A stretch of 64,000 nucleotides of DNA, taken from positions 62,001 through 126,000 of the forward strand of contig NZ_JACDUR010000009.1 of assembly GCF_013761175.1 (NCBI RefSeq), given 5' to 3'. A program made the translations under genes and the position numbers. The DNA comes from Nonomuraea soli (GTDB lineage Bacteria > Actinomycetota > Actinomycetes > Streptosporangiales > Streptosporangiaceae). The notes under the pieces were generated by a model, which was not told where the DNA came from, did not search any database, and saw only the letters and a program-made list of their open reading frames with translations. Of the stretch, positions 25,486-34,580 are shown piece after piece (the stretch's first letter is position 1; every line of letters begins with the position of its first letter).

Positions 25486-26891
25486 ACACCGTCCTGCACG
25501 AGGTCGCCCGGCAGGTGGCGAGCACCCCGCACGCCCCCGCCGTCGTCGACGCCGCCGGCACGCGCACCTACGGCGAGCTGGCCGCCCAGGCCGCGGCCGT
25601 CGCCGAGGGGCTGCGGGCACGCGGGGTACGGCCAGGCGACACGATCGCCGTCGCCCTGCCGAGAACCGGCGACCATGTGGCCGCGCTCCTGGGCGTGTGG
25701 CAGGCCGGCGGGGTCGTCGTCCCGCTGGATCCGACCTCGCCGCCCGAGCGCACCAGGTTCCAGCGCGAGCAGGCGCAGGTGACGCATCTGCTCGACTCCG
25801 TCCCGCCGCCGCGTGGCTCCGCCGCCGTCCTGGCGACCGGCGACGTGGGTGCCGAGCAGTGCGCGTACATCATGTTCACCTCCGGCTCGACCGGCAGGCC
25901 CAAGGCCGTCCAGGTCACCCATGCCTCGCTGCTGCACTGCGTGCGCGCGGTCGCCGAGATTCTGCGCCCCGCTCCCGAGGACCGTTACGCCGCCAACCAG
26001 ACCTTCGCCTTCGACATCTCCCTGCTGGAGATCCTGCTGCCGCTCACGCATGGCGGGGCCTCCCTGGTGACCTCCGAGCAGCTGCAAGCCGACCCGGGAC
26101 GGCTGGTCGCCTGGCTGGAGGGGCACGACGTCAGCGTCGTCCACGCCACCCCGACCGCCTGGCGCTCGCTGCTGCCGTACCTGACGCCGGGACGCACCCG
26201 CCTGCAGGCGGTCTGCGGCGGCGAGGTGCTGACGGCCAGGCTGGCCGCCGAGCTGGCCGGCCGGGCGGGCCAGGTGTGGAACTTCTACGGCCCCACCGAG
26301 GTCACCGTCTGGTGCACGGCGGGCCTGGTCGAGCCTGGCGAGGGCGACCCGCTGCCGGTGGGGCGCCCGCTGCCCGGCTACCGCGTCGAGATCCTCGACG
26401 CGGGCGGCGACCCGGTCGCCGGCGGCGTGGAGGGCGAGATCCACGTCGGCGGGCCCGGCGTGGCCGTCGGCTACCGGGGCGCGCCTGATCTGACCGCCGA
26501 GCGGTTCGTGGAGCATCCGCGGCTGGGCCGGCTGTACCGCACGGGCGACGTCGGCCGCCTGCTGCCCGACGGCAGGCTGCACTTCGCGGGCCGCCGCGAC
26601 CGCCAGGTCCAGCTGGGCGGCTACCGGATCGAGCTGGGCGAGATCGAGTGCGTCGCCCAGGAGCACCCGCTGGTGGAGCTGGCCGCGGCCCAGGTGGTGG
26701 GGGGCGAGCTGCTGCTGTTCGCGCAGGGTCCGGTCACCGCCCGCGCCCTGCGCAAGCACCTGGCCGCTCACCTGCCCATCTCCATGATCCCGCCGCGCAT
26801 CGAGGTCCGCGCGGCCTTCCCCCTCACCGTCACCAAGAAGATCGACCGCGTCGCGCTGGTGGCGTCGGCGACCGGATGGGAAAAGACATGA
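25482..26891 (+). CDS. Second free-standing adenylation domain, 469 aa, glycine-like code
   Basis: Aminoacyl-AMP-forming domain without a carrier. Motifs: MFTSGSTGRPK (A3), FAFDISLLEILLPL (A4), FYGPTEVTVW (A5), YRTGDVG (A7), QVQLGGYRIELGEIE (A8), TVTKKIDR (A10, with the catalytic Lys but lacking the usual NGK wording). The code read by eye is D-I-L-H-V-G-F-V-W, most like the glycine code DILQLGLIW; treat this as tentative. GTG 25482 overlaps the preceding TGA, and the stop overlaps the next ATG. Its natural acceptor would be the orphan PCP at 30469-30723 in the same operon. The threonine aldolase at 35807 could supply glycine. Confidence 0.88.
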   Translation: MNTVLHEVARQVASTPHAPAVVDAAGTRTYGELAAQAAAVAEGLRARGVRPGDTIAVALPRTGDHVAALLGVWQAGGVVVPLDPTSPPERTRFQREQAQVTHLLDSVPPPRGSAAVLATGDVGAEQCAYIMFTSGSTGRPKAVQVTHASLLHCVRAVAEILRPAPEDRYAANQTFAFDISLLEILLPLTHGGASLVTSEQLQADPGRLVAWLEGHDVSVVHATPTAWRSLLPYLTPGRTRLQAVCGGEVLTARLAAELAGRAGQVWNFYGPTEVTVWCTAGLVEPGEGDPLPVGRPLPGYRVEILDAGGDPVAGGVEGEIHVGGPGVAVGYRGAPDLTAERFVEHPRLGRLYRTGDVGRLLPDGRLHFAGRRDRQVQLGGYRIELGEIECVAQEHPLVELAAAQVVGGELLLFAQGPVTARALRKHLAAHLPISMIPPRIEVRAAFPLTVTKKIDRVALVASATGWEKT

Positions 26892-29800
26892 CCGAGCTTG
26901 CCGAGGTCACCACGACGACGTGCCTGCACGAACTGGTCGAGGCCCAGGTGCGGCGCACCCCCGAGGCGATCGCCGTGGTCGACGACGACGGTTTCTCCCT
27001 CACCTACCTGCAGCTCGACGAGCGCGCCAACCAGATCGCCCGCCATCTGCGGGAGCTGGGCGTGGTCGCCGACACGCCGGTGGCCCTGGCCGTGCACCGC
27101 GGGCTCGACCTGGTCATCGCCCTGCTCGGGATCCTCAAGGCCGGCGGCGCCTACCTGCCGATCGATCCGGACTCGCCCGCAGCGCGGGTCCGTCTCATGG
27201 TCGAGCAGGCGCGGGCGCCGGTCTGCGTGGGCGAGCAGGCCCTGGCCGACCGCCTGCCGGACGACATCGCGCGGGTGGTGCTGCTCGACCGCGACCGCCA
27301 CCTGATCGACCGGCACGAGTCGAGCCCGGTCGGCTCCGGTGTGCGGCCGGGCCACCTGGTGTCGATCTACTTCACCTCCGGCTCGACGGGCACTCCCAAG
27401 GGCGTGGCCAGCACGCACGGGGGCTGGCTCAACCGGATGCGGTGGATGCAGGAGGAGCACCGGCTGATGCCGGGCGAGAGCGTGCTGCACAAGACCACGC
27501 TCAGCTTCGACGACTCGGCCGTGGAGATCTTCTGGCCGCTGTCGATGGGCGGCGTCGTCGCCGTGCTGCCTCCGGAGGAGCACAAGGACCCGGTGGCCCT
27601 GCTGGAGGCCGCGCGCCGCCACCAGGCGGCGGTGGTGCAGTTCGTGCCGAGCATGCTCAGCCTGTTCCTGGAGGCGCACCGCCGGGCCGGGCTGCCGCGC
27701 CTGGCCCACCTGCGCCACGTGATCTCCAGCGGCGAGGCGCTGACCGCCCCGCTGGCACTGGCCTTCCACGAGCAGCTCGGCGTGTACGGCTGCCGCCTGC
27801 ACAACCAGTGGGGCGCCACCGAGGTCTCGATCGACTCCACGCTCTACACCTACGACCCCCACGACCCGTACGCGGGGCCTGTCGTCTCCATCGGCTCGGC
27901 CTTCACCGGCAACACCGTGCACGTGCTCGACCAGGACATGCGCCCGGTGCCCGACGGCGAGACCGGGGAGCTGTTCATCGGCGGCATCGGCCTGGCCCGC
28001 GGCTACCACCTGCGGCCCGCCCTGACCGCCTCCCGTTTCGTGCCCGACCCGTACGGCCCGCCGGGATCGCGCCTGTACCGCACGGGCGACCTGGGCCGCC
28101 GCCGCCCCGACGGCGCCCTGGACTTCCTGGGCCGCACCGACCACCAGGTCAAGATCCGCGGGGTGCGGATCGAGCTGGGCGAGATCGAGGCCGCCCTGGA
28201 GACGCATCCGAGCGTGCGCCAGGTCGTCGCCCTCGTCTCCGGCGAGCGGCTGGTCGCCTACGTCGCGGGCGCCGAGCCGGACCCGGCCGAGCTGCGCGCC
28301 CATCTGGTCGAGCGGCTGCCGTCGTACCTGATTCCGGCGCAGATCGTGCCGCTGGAGCACATCCCGCTCAACGCCAACGGCAAGGTGGACCGGGCCGCGC
28401 TCCCGGAGGTCACAGCACAGGCCGAACGGCCGGACGTGCGGGCTCCCGTCACCGCCACGCAGAAGGCCCTGGCCGCGATCTGGGCCGACGTGCTCGACGT
28501 CGACCAGGTCGGCCTGGAGGACAACTTCTTCGAGCTGGGCGGCAACTCGCTGCTGGCCACCCAGGTGATGTTCAGGATCCAGGACCACCTGCGCATCGAC
28601 TTCCCGCTCTATCTGCTCTTCTCGGCCGAGACGCTGGAGGAGCTGGCCGAGGAGGTGGACGAGAGCCGGGTCGCGCAGATCCCGCCGCTGCCCGCGGCCG
28701 GCAGGGACGGCGTGCTGCCGCTGTCGTTCAGCCAGGAGCGGCTGTGGTTCCTGCACCGGCTGGCGCCCCATTCGACCGCCTACAACGTGCCGATCGCCTG
28801 CCGGTTGGTCGGCCGCCTGGACCAGGGCGCGTTCGTCCGCGCCTTCGACGGGCTGGTGTCGCGGCACGAGATCCTGCGCACCCGCTACGTGGAGAACGCC
28901 GGCGGCGTCCCCGAGGTGCGCATCGACGAGCGGGGCCCGCGCCTGGCGACCGGGATCGCGGCCGGGCGCGACCGGGTCTCGCGGGAGGCGGCCGCCTCCC
29001 GCGCCCTGCAGTCCGACTGGGACACCCCGTTCGACCTGGCCCGCGAGGCTCCGGTGCGGGCCAGGCTGACCAAGCTCGACGACTACGAGCACGTCTTCTC
29101 GATGGTCGTGCACCACATCGCCTACGACGCGGGCTCGGAGCCGGTCTTCTGGCAGGAGCTCGGCACCCTCTACGAGGCCGCGCTGTCGGGCCGTCCCGCC
29201 GTCCTGCCGGGGCTGGGCGTGCAGTACGCCGACCATGCGGCCTGGCAGCGCGGCCAGGGCGGCGACGGGGCGCAGATCGACTACTGGCGCGACCAGCTCG
29301 CGGGCCTGAGCCCGGTGCCGCTGCCGACCGACCGGCCGCGCCCGCCTGTGCAGACCTTCGACGGCGCCCGCACCTCCTTCATGCTCGACGAGCAGGTGAC
29401 GGAGCGGCTGCGCAAGCTCAGCCGCGAGGCGGGCACGACGTTGTTCGTCACCATGCTCGCCGGCTTCCAGGCCGCCCTGGCCAGGGTGAGCGGCAGCGAC
29501 GACGTGGCCGTCGGCTCCCCGGTGCCGGGCCGTACCCGGCCCGAGACCGAGCACATGATCGGATTCTTCGCCAACACGCTGGTGCTGCGTACCTCGCTGG
29601 CGGGCTCCCCCACCTTCGCCGAGCTGGTCGGCCGGGTGCGGGAGGTCGTGCACGCCGCCTACGCCCACCAGGACGTGCCGTTCGAGCGCCTGGTCCAGGC
29701 CCTGCGCCCGCGACGCGACCCGGGCCGCATGCCGTACTTCGACGTCATCTTCAACGGCGTCCCCCTCAGTGCCCTGACCAGCGCGGAAGCCGTACGGCTG

Positions 29801-30025
29801 CCGCAGCTGACCGTCACCCCCATCGACCTGGCGACCCGTACCACCGTCGCCGACCTCGTCTGCTCGGTCGCGGAGACCCCTGACTCGATCATCGGCGAGG
29901 TCACCTACAACACCGACCTGTTCGACGCCACGACCGTCGAAGGCCTGGTGGACGTCTGGTTGCACCTGGTGAGAGCGGCGGCGCGCGACCCGCACACGCC
30001 GCTCTCACCGGTCCCGCAGGCCTGA
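26888..30025 (+). CDS. NRPS subunit A-PCP-C, 1045 aa, candidate beta-alanine module
   Basis: Domains: adenylation (about 10-510; FTSGSTGTPKG, LSFDDSAVEIFW, NQWGATEVS, YRTGDLG, NANGKVDR), PCP (about 520-590; LGGNSL, Ser554), condensation (about 605-1040; LPLSFSQERLWF, HHIAYDAGS from His742). The code read by eye is D-D-V-Q-I-S-Q-I-D. It agrees with the known beta-alanine pattern V-D-x-x-I-S-x-x-D at positions 236, 299, 301 and 331, and PanD, which makes beta-alanine, is the next gene. The condensation motif has Ala after the catalytic-region Asp (HHxxxDA, not DG). ATG 26888 overlaps the previous TGA. Confidence 0.9.
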   Translation: MTELAEVTTTTCLHELVEAQVRRTPEAIAVVDDDGFSLTYLQLDERANQIARHLRELGVVADTPVALAVHRGLDLVIALLGILKAGGAYLPIDPDSPAARVRLMVEQARAPVCVGEQALADRLPDDIARVVLLDRDRHLIDRHESSPVGSGVRPGHLVSIYFTSGSTGTPKGVASTHGGWLNRMRWMQEEHRLMPGESVLHKTTLSFDDSAVEIFWPLSMGGVVAVLPPEEHKDPVALLEAARRHQAAVVQFVPSMLSLFLEAHRRAGLPRLAHLRHVISSGEALTAPLALAFHEQLGVYGCRLHNQWGATEVSIDSTLYTYDPHDPYAGPVVSIGSAFTGNTVHVLDQDMRPVPDGETGELFIGGIGLARGYHLRPALTASRFVPDPYGPPGSRLYRTGDLGRRRPDGALDFLGRTDHQVKIRGVRIELGEIEAALETHPSVRQVVALVSGERLVAYVAGAEPDPAELRAHLVERLPSYLIPAQIVPLEHIPLNANGKVDRAALPEVTAQAERPDVRAPVTATQKALAAIWADVLDVDQVGLEDNFFELGGNSLLATQVMFRIQDHLRIDFPLYLLFSAETLEELAEEVDESRVAQIPPLPAAGRDGVLPLSFSQERLWFLHRLAPHSTAYNVPIACRLVGRLDQGAFVRAFDGLVSRHEILRTRYVENAGGVPEVRIDERGPRLATGIAAGRDRVSREAAASRALQSDWDTPFDLAREAPVRARLTKLDDYEHVFSMVVHHIAYDAGSEPVFWQELGTLYEAALSGRPAVLPGLGVQYADHAAWQRGQGGDGAQIDYWRDQLAGLSPVPLPTDRPRPPVQTFDGARTSFMLDEQVTERLRKLSREAGTTLFVTMLAGFQAALARVSGSDDVAVGSPVPGRTRPETEHMIGFFANTLVLRTSLAGSPTFAELVGRVREVVHAAYAHQDVPFERLVQALRPRRDPGRMPYFDVIFNGVPLSALTSAEAVRLPQLTVTPIDLATRTTVADLVCSVAETPDSIIGEVTYNTDLFDATTVEGLVDVWLHLVRAAARDPHTPLSPVPQA

Positions 30026-30040
30026 GAGAAGGGACAGCCC

Positions 30041-30469
30041 ATGTTGCTCACCATGTTCAAATCCAAGATCCATCGCGCCACCGTGACCCACGCCGACCTG
30101 CACTACGTGGGATCGGTGACCATCGACGAGGAGCTGATGGAGGCGGCCGGCCTGCTGGAAGGCGAGCAGGTGACGATCGTCGACATCACCAACGGCGCCA
30201 GGCTCGAGACCTATGTGATCACCGGGGAGCGCGGCAGCCGCGTGGTCGGCATCAACGGCGCCGCCGCCCACCTGGTCAGCCCGGGTGACCTGGTCATCAT
30301 GATCGCCTATGCGCAGTACGCGGAGGAGGAGCTGAACCGTTACCGGCCCCGCGTCGTGCACGTCGACCACGCCAACCGCATCGTGGACGTCGACGCCGAC
30401 CCCGCGCGCCCGGTGCCGGGGGCGGCCGACCAGCTCGTGCCCGCGCACGCCGCGAGGAGGCCGTGGTGA
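30041..30469 (+). CDS. panD: Aspartate 1-decarboxylase precursor, 142 aa
   Basis: Pyruvoyl enzyme converting L-aspartate to beta-alanine. The sequence is canonical: [20 protein letters not shown] then the self-cleavage site Gly24-Ser25, followed by [52 protein letters not shown]. An AAGGGA box precedes ATG 30041. PanD normally serves pantothenate synthesis beside panC; here it stands between two NRPS genes and no panB/panC is near, so it probably supplies beta-alanine to the assembly line (inference). The stop overlaps the PCP start. Confidence 0.95.
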   Translation: MLLTMFKSKIHRATVTHADLHYVGSVTIDEELMEAAGLLEGEQVTIVDITNGARLETYVITGERGSRVVGINGAAAHLVSPGDLVIMIAYAQYAEEELNRYRPRVVHVDHANRIVDVDADPARPVPGAADQLVPAHAARRPW

Positions 30470-30723
30470 TGGCCGCCGCCGTGCGGGAGGCCCTGGCCGG
30501 CGACTGGGCGGTCCTGCTCGGGCTCGACGACGTGGGGCCCGACGACGACTTCTTCGAGCTGGGCGGCCACTCGCTGATCGCCGTCCAGCTCGTCGCCCGG
30601 ATCCGGGCGCGCCACGGCATCGAGCTCCCCGTCGCGGACGTGTTCACCTACCCGACCGTGACCGAGCTGGCCACGGTGATCAGCCAGGTGTTGGAGGCCG
30701 AGAATGCGGCTGGAAGCGTCTGA
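30469..30723 (+). CDS. Free-standing peptidyl carrier protein, 84 aa
   Basis: A single PCP: LLGLDDVGPDDDFFELGGHSLIAVQ carries the phosphopantetheine serine in GGHSL, with the usual third helix (VADVFTYPTVTELATVI) after it. ATG 30469 is preceded by AGGAGG at 8 bp; GTG 30463 and 30466 are alternatives. The gene overlaps PanD by one base and the next NRPS gene by 20 bp. It has no fused A domain, so the operon's free-standing A domain (25482) is its likely partner. The chain would be accepted from the C domain of the A-PCP-C protein and passed to the C domain at 30704. Confidence 0.93.
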   Translation: MAAAVREALAGDWAVLLGLDDVGPDDDFFELGGHSLIAVQLVARIRARHGIELPVADVFTYPTVTELATVISQVLEAENAAGSV

Positions 30724-33700
30724 GAGCGCCCTGAGCCACGCCCAGGAGCGCCTGTGGGTCAACCACCTGTTGGATCCCTCGGGCGCGGAGTACAACGTGT
30801 GCCTGGCCCTGCGCCTGCGGGGCCGGCTCGACCCGCGGGCGCTGGGCGCGGCGCTGACCGCGCTCGCCGCCCGCCACGAGCCGCTGCGCACGGTGTACAC
30901 CAGCCGCGACGGCCGCCCCGTGGCCACCGTGCTCCCTCCCCGTCCCGTCGGCCTGGACCTGCACCGGGTCGACGGCGAGGAGGGCGCGCGGCGCCTGGCA
31001 GAGTCGCAAGCCCGCACGCCCTTCGACCTGGCCTCGGGCCCGGCTCTGCGGGCGTGCCTGGCCGTGCTCGGCACCGACGACCACGTGCTGATCCTGACCG
31101 TGCACCACATCGCCTTCGACGAGTGGTCCATGGGCATCCTGCTGGCCGAGCTCGACACCCTCTACCAGGGCGGGGAGCTGCCGCCGCTGCCCGCGGCGCA
31201 CGCCGAGGTGGTGGCCGCCGAGCGCGGAGCCGACCTGGACGCCGCGCACCGCCACTGGCGGGCGGCGCTCGACGGGCTGGCCGGGCTCGACCTGCCCACC
31301 GACCACGCCCCGGCCGCCGAGCCGTCCTCCGGGGGCGCGGTGATCACCTTCACCGTGCCAGCGCCCGTGGCCGCCGCCCTCGGCGCCGTGGGCAGGCGGG
31401 CCAGGGCCACGCCGTACATGACGGGGCTGGCGGCCTTCACCGCCTTCCTGTCGCGTTACTGCGGGCAGGACGACATCGCGATCGGCACCACGGTCGCCAA
31501 CCGGGCACTGCCGCACTCCGAGCACCTGATCGGCGCCTTCTTCAACACCGTGGTCATGCGCGGAGACGTCTCGGGCGACCCCGGCTTCACCGGCCTGCTC
31601 GGCCGTACGAGGAACGCGTGCCTGGGGGCGCTGACCCACCAGCACCTGCCGTACCCGATGCTGGCCGACGGGCGCGCCCCGCTGTTCCGCGTGCTGTACG
31701 AGATGCACGCGGGCGTCCCCGCCGGGCTGCGGCTCGGCGATCTGGAGGCCGAGGCGTTCGAGTTCCCCGACACCGCCGCCAAGTACGACCTGGCGTTGTC
31801 GCTGATGCCGTCGGACGGCACGCTGGTCGGCCGCCTGACCTACCGGACGGAACTGTTCGAGCCCGGCACCGCGCAGCGCATCGCCGACTCCTTCCTCCAC
31901 GTGCTGGAGCAGCTCGCCGCCGCGCCGGACACCCGGATCGGCGCGCTGGAGCTGCTGCCGCCCGACCGGCGCGCCGAGGTGCTGGCCGCCTCCACGGGCG
32001 CGCCGCCCCTCGGCCCCCTCGACCAGCGCCTCCACGACCTGTTCGTACGGCAGGCGCGGCGCACCCCGCAGGCCACCGCCCTGTCGTACGGGAGCACCCG
32101 CCTCAGCTACCGCGACCTCGACGAGCGCGCCAACCGCATCGCGCACTGGCTGCGCGGCCAGGGCGTGGGCCGGGGCAGCGTCGTGGGGATCTGCATGGAG
32201 CGCTCCGACTGGCTCGTCGCGGCCTTCCTGGGCGTCTGGAAGGCCGGCGCCGCCTACCTGCCGCTCGATCCGGGCCTGCCCGCCGAGCGCATCGGCTACA
32301 TGGTGGGCGACTCGGGCGCGAGCCTGGTGCTGCGCTCCGCGCCGGACCTGGAGGCGGCCGTCGCCTCGTGCCCCGCCACCGACCCCGTCGCGCCCTCGAC
32401 GCCCGCCGACCTGGCCTACGTGATCTACACCTCGGGCTCCACCGGACGGCCCAAGGGTGTCATGGTGCCGCACCGGGGGCTGGTGAACTTCCTGCACTGG
32501 TGCGTGTCGGCCTACGCGGTCGGCGGCGTGGGCGGCGCGCCGCTGTTCTCCTCCGTCGCCTACGACATGGTCGTGCCCAACATCTACACGCCGCTCGTCA
32601 CCGGGCAGTGCGTGCACCTGCTCGACGAGGACACGAGCCTCGACGAGCTGCGCGAAGGGCTGTCCGGCCGGCCGTACGGCTTCGTCAAGCTCACCCCGGG
32701 GCATCTGGAGGTCCTCGCCGGCCAGCTGCCGCCCGCCGAGGCGGCGCGGCTGGCCGGGGTGCTGGTGGTGGGGGCCGACGCCTTCCCCGGCAGGGCGCTG
32801 GCCTTCTGGCAGGCGCTGGACCCGCCGCCCGTGCTGCTCAACGAGTACGGGCCGACGGAGGCGTCGGTGGCCAACTGCGTGCACACCGTCACCGGCCCCG
32901 TGGGCGGCGAGCTGGTCCCCATCGGCCGGCCGATCCCCGGCACCACCATGTACGTGCTGGACGCGGGGATGCGGCCGCTGCCCTTCGGGGTGCCCGGCGA
33001 GCTGTACATCGGCGGCGAGTGCGTGGTGCGCGGCTACCACGGCAGGCCCGCGCTGACCGCGGAACGGTTCGTGCCCGACCCGTACGGCGAGCCGGGGGCG
33101 CGGCTGTATCGCACCGGCGACCTGGGCCGCCTGCGCGCCAACGGCGAGTTCGAGTTCCTCGGGCGGCTGGACGACCAGGTCAAGATCAGGGGGTACCGTG
33201 TCGAGCTCGGAGAGATCGAGGCAGCGCTGGACGAACTGCCGGGAGTCGAGCGCTCGGTCGTGGTGGCCGCACCCGACGGAGCAGGAGGACGACGGCTCGT
33301 CGCCTACGTCGTCGGCGCCACCCCGCCGGCGCGGCTGCGCGCGGGGCTCGCCGACGCCTTGCCCGAGTACATGGTGCCCGCGCTGTTCGTGCCGCTGCCC
33401 GCGATCCCGCTCAACCGCAACGGCAAGGTCGACAGATCAGCGCTGCCGGTGGTGGTGAACGGGCACGCCGAGCTCCCCGCCGGCACCCCCGCAGAGCCCC
33501 CCACCGGCGCCTCCGCGCTCGCCGAAACGTTTCTCGGGCCGCTCGCCTCGCTGGTGACCGAGGTCCTCGGAGCCGCCGACGTGCGCCCCGAGGAGGACCT
33601 GTTCACCCGCGGCCTCGACTCGCTCGGCGCGGTCAGGCTCCTGGCCGCCGTCAAGGACCGCCTCGGCGCCACGGTCAAACTGCGCGCCTTCCTCACCGAC

Positions 33701-34522
33701 CCCACCCTGGGCGGCCTCGGCGAGCTGATCTTCTCGGTCCCCTCCTCCCGCGCCCCGGAGCGCACGCGCCCGATCCTCGTCCCGCTCGCACCCGCCCCGG
33801 CCTCGTCCGCTCCCCCGGTCTACTGCGTGCACCCCCTCGGCGGCTCCGCCCACTGCTACGCCGCCCTGGCCGCCAGGCTCGCCCCCGACCGGCCCGTCCA
33901 CGGCCTGCAGGCGCTCGACTCCGCCCAGGACACCCGCTCCCTCACCACCCTGGCCGCCCGCTACGCCGACGAGCTGTCCCACAGCGCCCCCGGCACTCTC
34001 GTGGGCTGGTCGGCGGGCGGCGTGCTCGCCTTCGAGACCGCCCGGCAGCTGCGCGAACGCGGCCACAAGAGCGAGCGCGTGCTGCTCGTGGACTCGGTCC
34101 CCCCGCAGGAGATGCTCCCCGAGCTGCTGGAGGACCTGCTGGAGCTGGAGGAGCTGATCGAACGCCTGGAGCCCCTCGGCCCGCGTGCCGCCCGCGCGGC
34201 CCTGCTGGAGCGGGAGGTCGGCTTCTTCGCCGGTCTCGGCCTGACCTCCGAGCAGGTCGGCGCCTACTACGAGGCGTACGGCCCCGGCCTGCTGCGGCTG
34301 TGGCGCGACGGCCTCGAAGGCCTGGCCGGCTACCGGCCGGCACGCTACGACGGGCCCGTCACCCTGCTCGTGAGCGAGAGCAACCCCGCCTGGGTCCGCA
34401 CCGCCCAGATCTCCGGATGGCGATCCGCCGCCACCGACCTGACCGTCCGCATCGTCGAGGGCGAGCACCACGACCTGCTCCGCCCCACCCACGTCGGCCG
34501 CCTCATCCCGTGGCTGACGTGA
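30704..34522 (+). CDS. Terminal NRPS subunit C-A-PCP-TE, 1272 aa
   Basis: Adds the last residue and releases the product. Domains: condensation (about 8-425; HHIAFDEWS from His134, with Glu in place of the usual Gly), adenylation (about 445-925; YTSGSTGRPKGVM, VAYDMVVPNIYTPL, EYGPTEASVAN, YRTGDLG, NRNGKVDR), PCP (about 940-1010; GLDSL, Ser973) and a type I thioesterase (about 1030-1272; GWSAGG with Ser1103, LLVDS Asp, EGEHHDL His). The code read by eye is D-M-P-K-L-V-E-V-A. It shares D, K, L, E and V with the asparagine code DLTKLGEVG but is not a clear match, so I assign no residue. Release as a free acid or as a ring cannot be told. Confidence 0.93.
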   Translation: MRLEASESALSHAQERLWVNHLLDPSGAEYNVCLALRLRGRLDPRALGAALTALAARHEPLRTVYTSRDGRPVATVLPPRPVGLDLHRVDGEEGARRLAESQARTPFDLASGPALRACLAVLGTDDHVLILTVHHIAFDEWSMGILLAELDTLYQGGELPPLPAAHAEVVAAERGADLDAAHRHWRAALDGLAGLDLPTDHAPAAEPSSGGAVITFTVPAPVAAALGAVGRRARATPYMTGLAAFTAFLSRYCGQDDIAIGTTVANRALPHSEHLIGAFFNTVVMRGDVSGDPGFTGLLGRTRNACLGALTHQHLPYPMLADGRAPLFRVLYEMHAGVPAGLRLGDLEAEAFEFPDTAAKYDLALSLMPSDGTLVGRLTYRTELFEPGTAQRIADSFLHVLEQLAAAPDTRIGALELLPPDRRAEVLAASTGAPPLGPLDQRLHDLFVRQARRTPQATALSYGSTRLSYRDLDERANRIAHWLRGQGVGRGSVVGICMERSDWLVAAFLGVWKAGAAYLPLDPGLPAERIGYMVGDSGASLVLRSAPDLEAAVASCPATDPVAPSTPADLAYVIYTSGSTGRPKGVMVPHRGLVNFLHWCVSAYAVGGVGGAPLFSSVAYDMVVPNIYTPLVTGQCVHLLDEDTSLDELREGLSGRPYGFVKLTPGHLEVLAGQLPPAEAARLAGVLVVGADAFPGRALAFWQALDPPPVLLNEYGPTEASVANCVHTVTGPVGGELVPIGRPIPGTTMYVLDAGMRPLPFGVPGELYIGGECVVRGYHGRPALTAERFVPDPYGEPGARLYRTGDLGRLRANGEFEFLGRLDDQVKIRGYRVELGEIEAALDELPGVERSVVVAAPDGAGGRRLVAYVVGATPPARLRAGLADALPEYMVPALFVPLPAIPLNRNGKVDRSALPVVVNGHAELPAGTPAEPPTGASALAETFLGPLASLVTEVLGAADVRPEEDLFTRGLDSLGAVRLLAAVKDRLGATVKLRAFLTDPTLGGLGELIFSVPSSRAPERTRPILVPLAPAPASSAPPVYCVHPLGGSAHCYAALAARLAPDRPVHGLQALDSAQDTRSLTTLAARYADELSHSAPGTLVGWSAGGVLAFETARQLRERGHKSERVLLVDSVPPQEMLPELLEDLLELEELIERLEPLGPRAARAALLEREVGFFAGLGLTSEQVGAYYEAYGPGLLRLWRDGLEGLAGYRPARYDGPVTLLVSESNPAWVRTAQISGWRSAATDLTVRIVEGEHHDLLRPTHVGRLIPWLT

Positions 34523-34531
34523 ACACGCGCA

Positions 34532-34562
34532 AGGGGCGGGCCGAGATCCCCGGCCCGCCCCT
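34532..34562. terminator. Bidirectional terminator between convergent operons
   Basis: A perfect 11-bp stem, AGGGGCGGGCC (34532-34542) pairing with GGCCCGCCCCT (34552-34562), and a 9-nt loop. It starts 10 bp after the terminal NRPS stop and faces the MFS gene that ends at 34581. Confidence 0.7.
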
Positions 34563-34580
34563 CCGCCACCTCCCCGCGGC

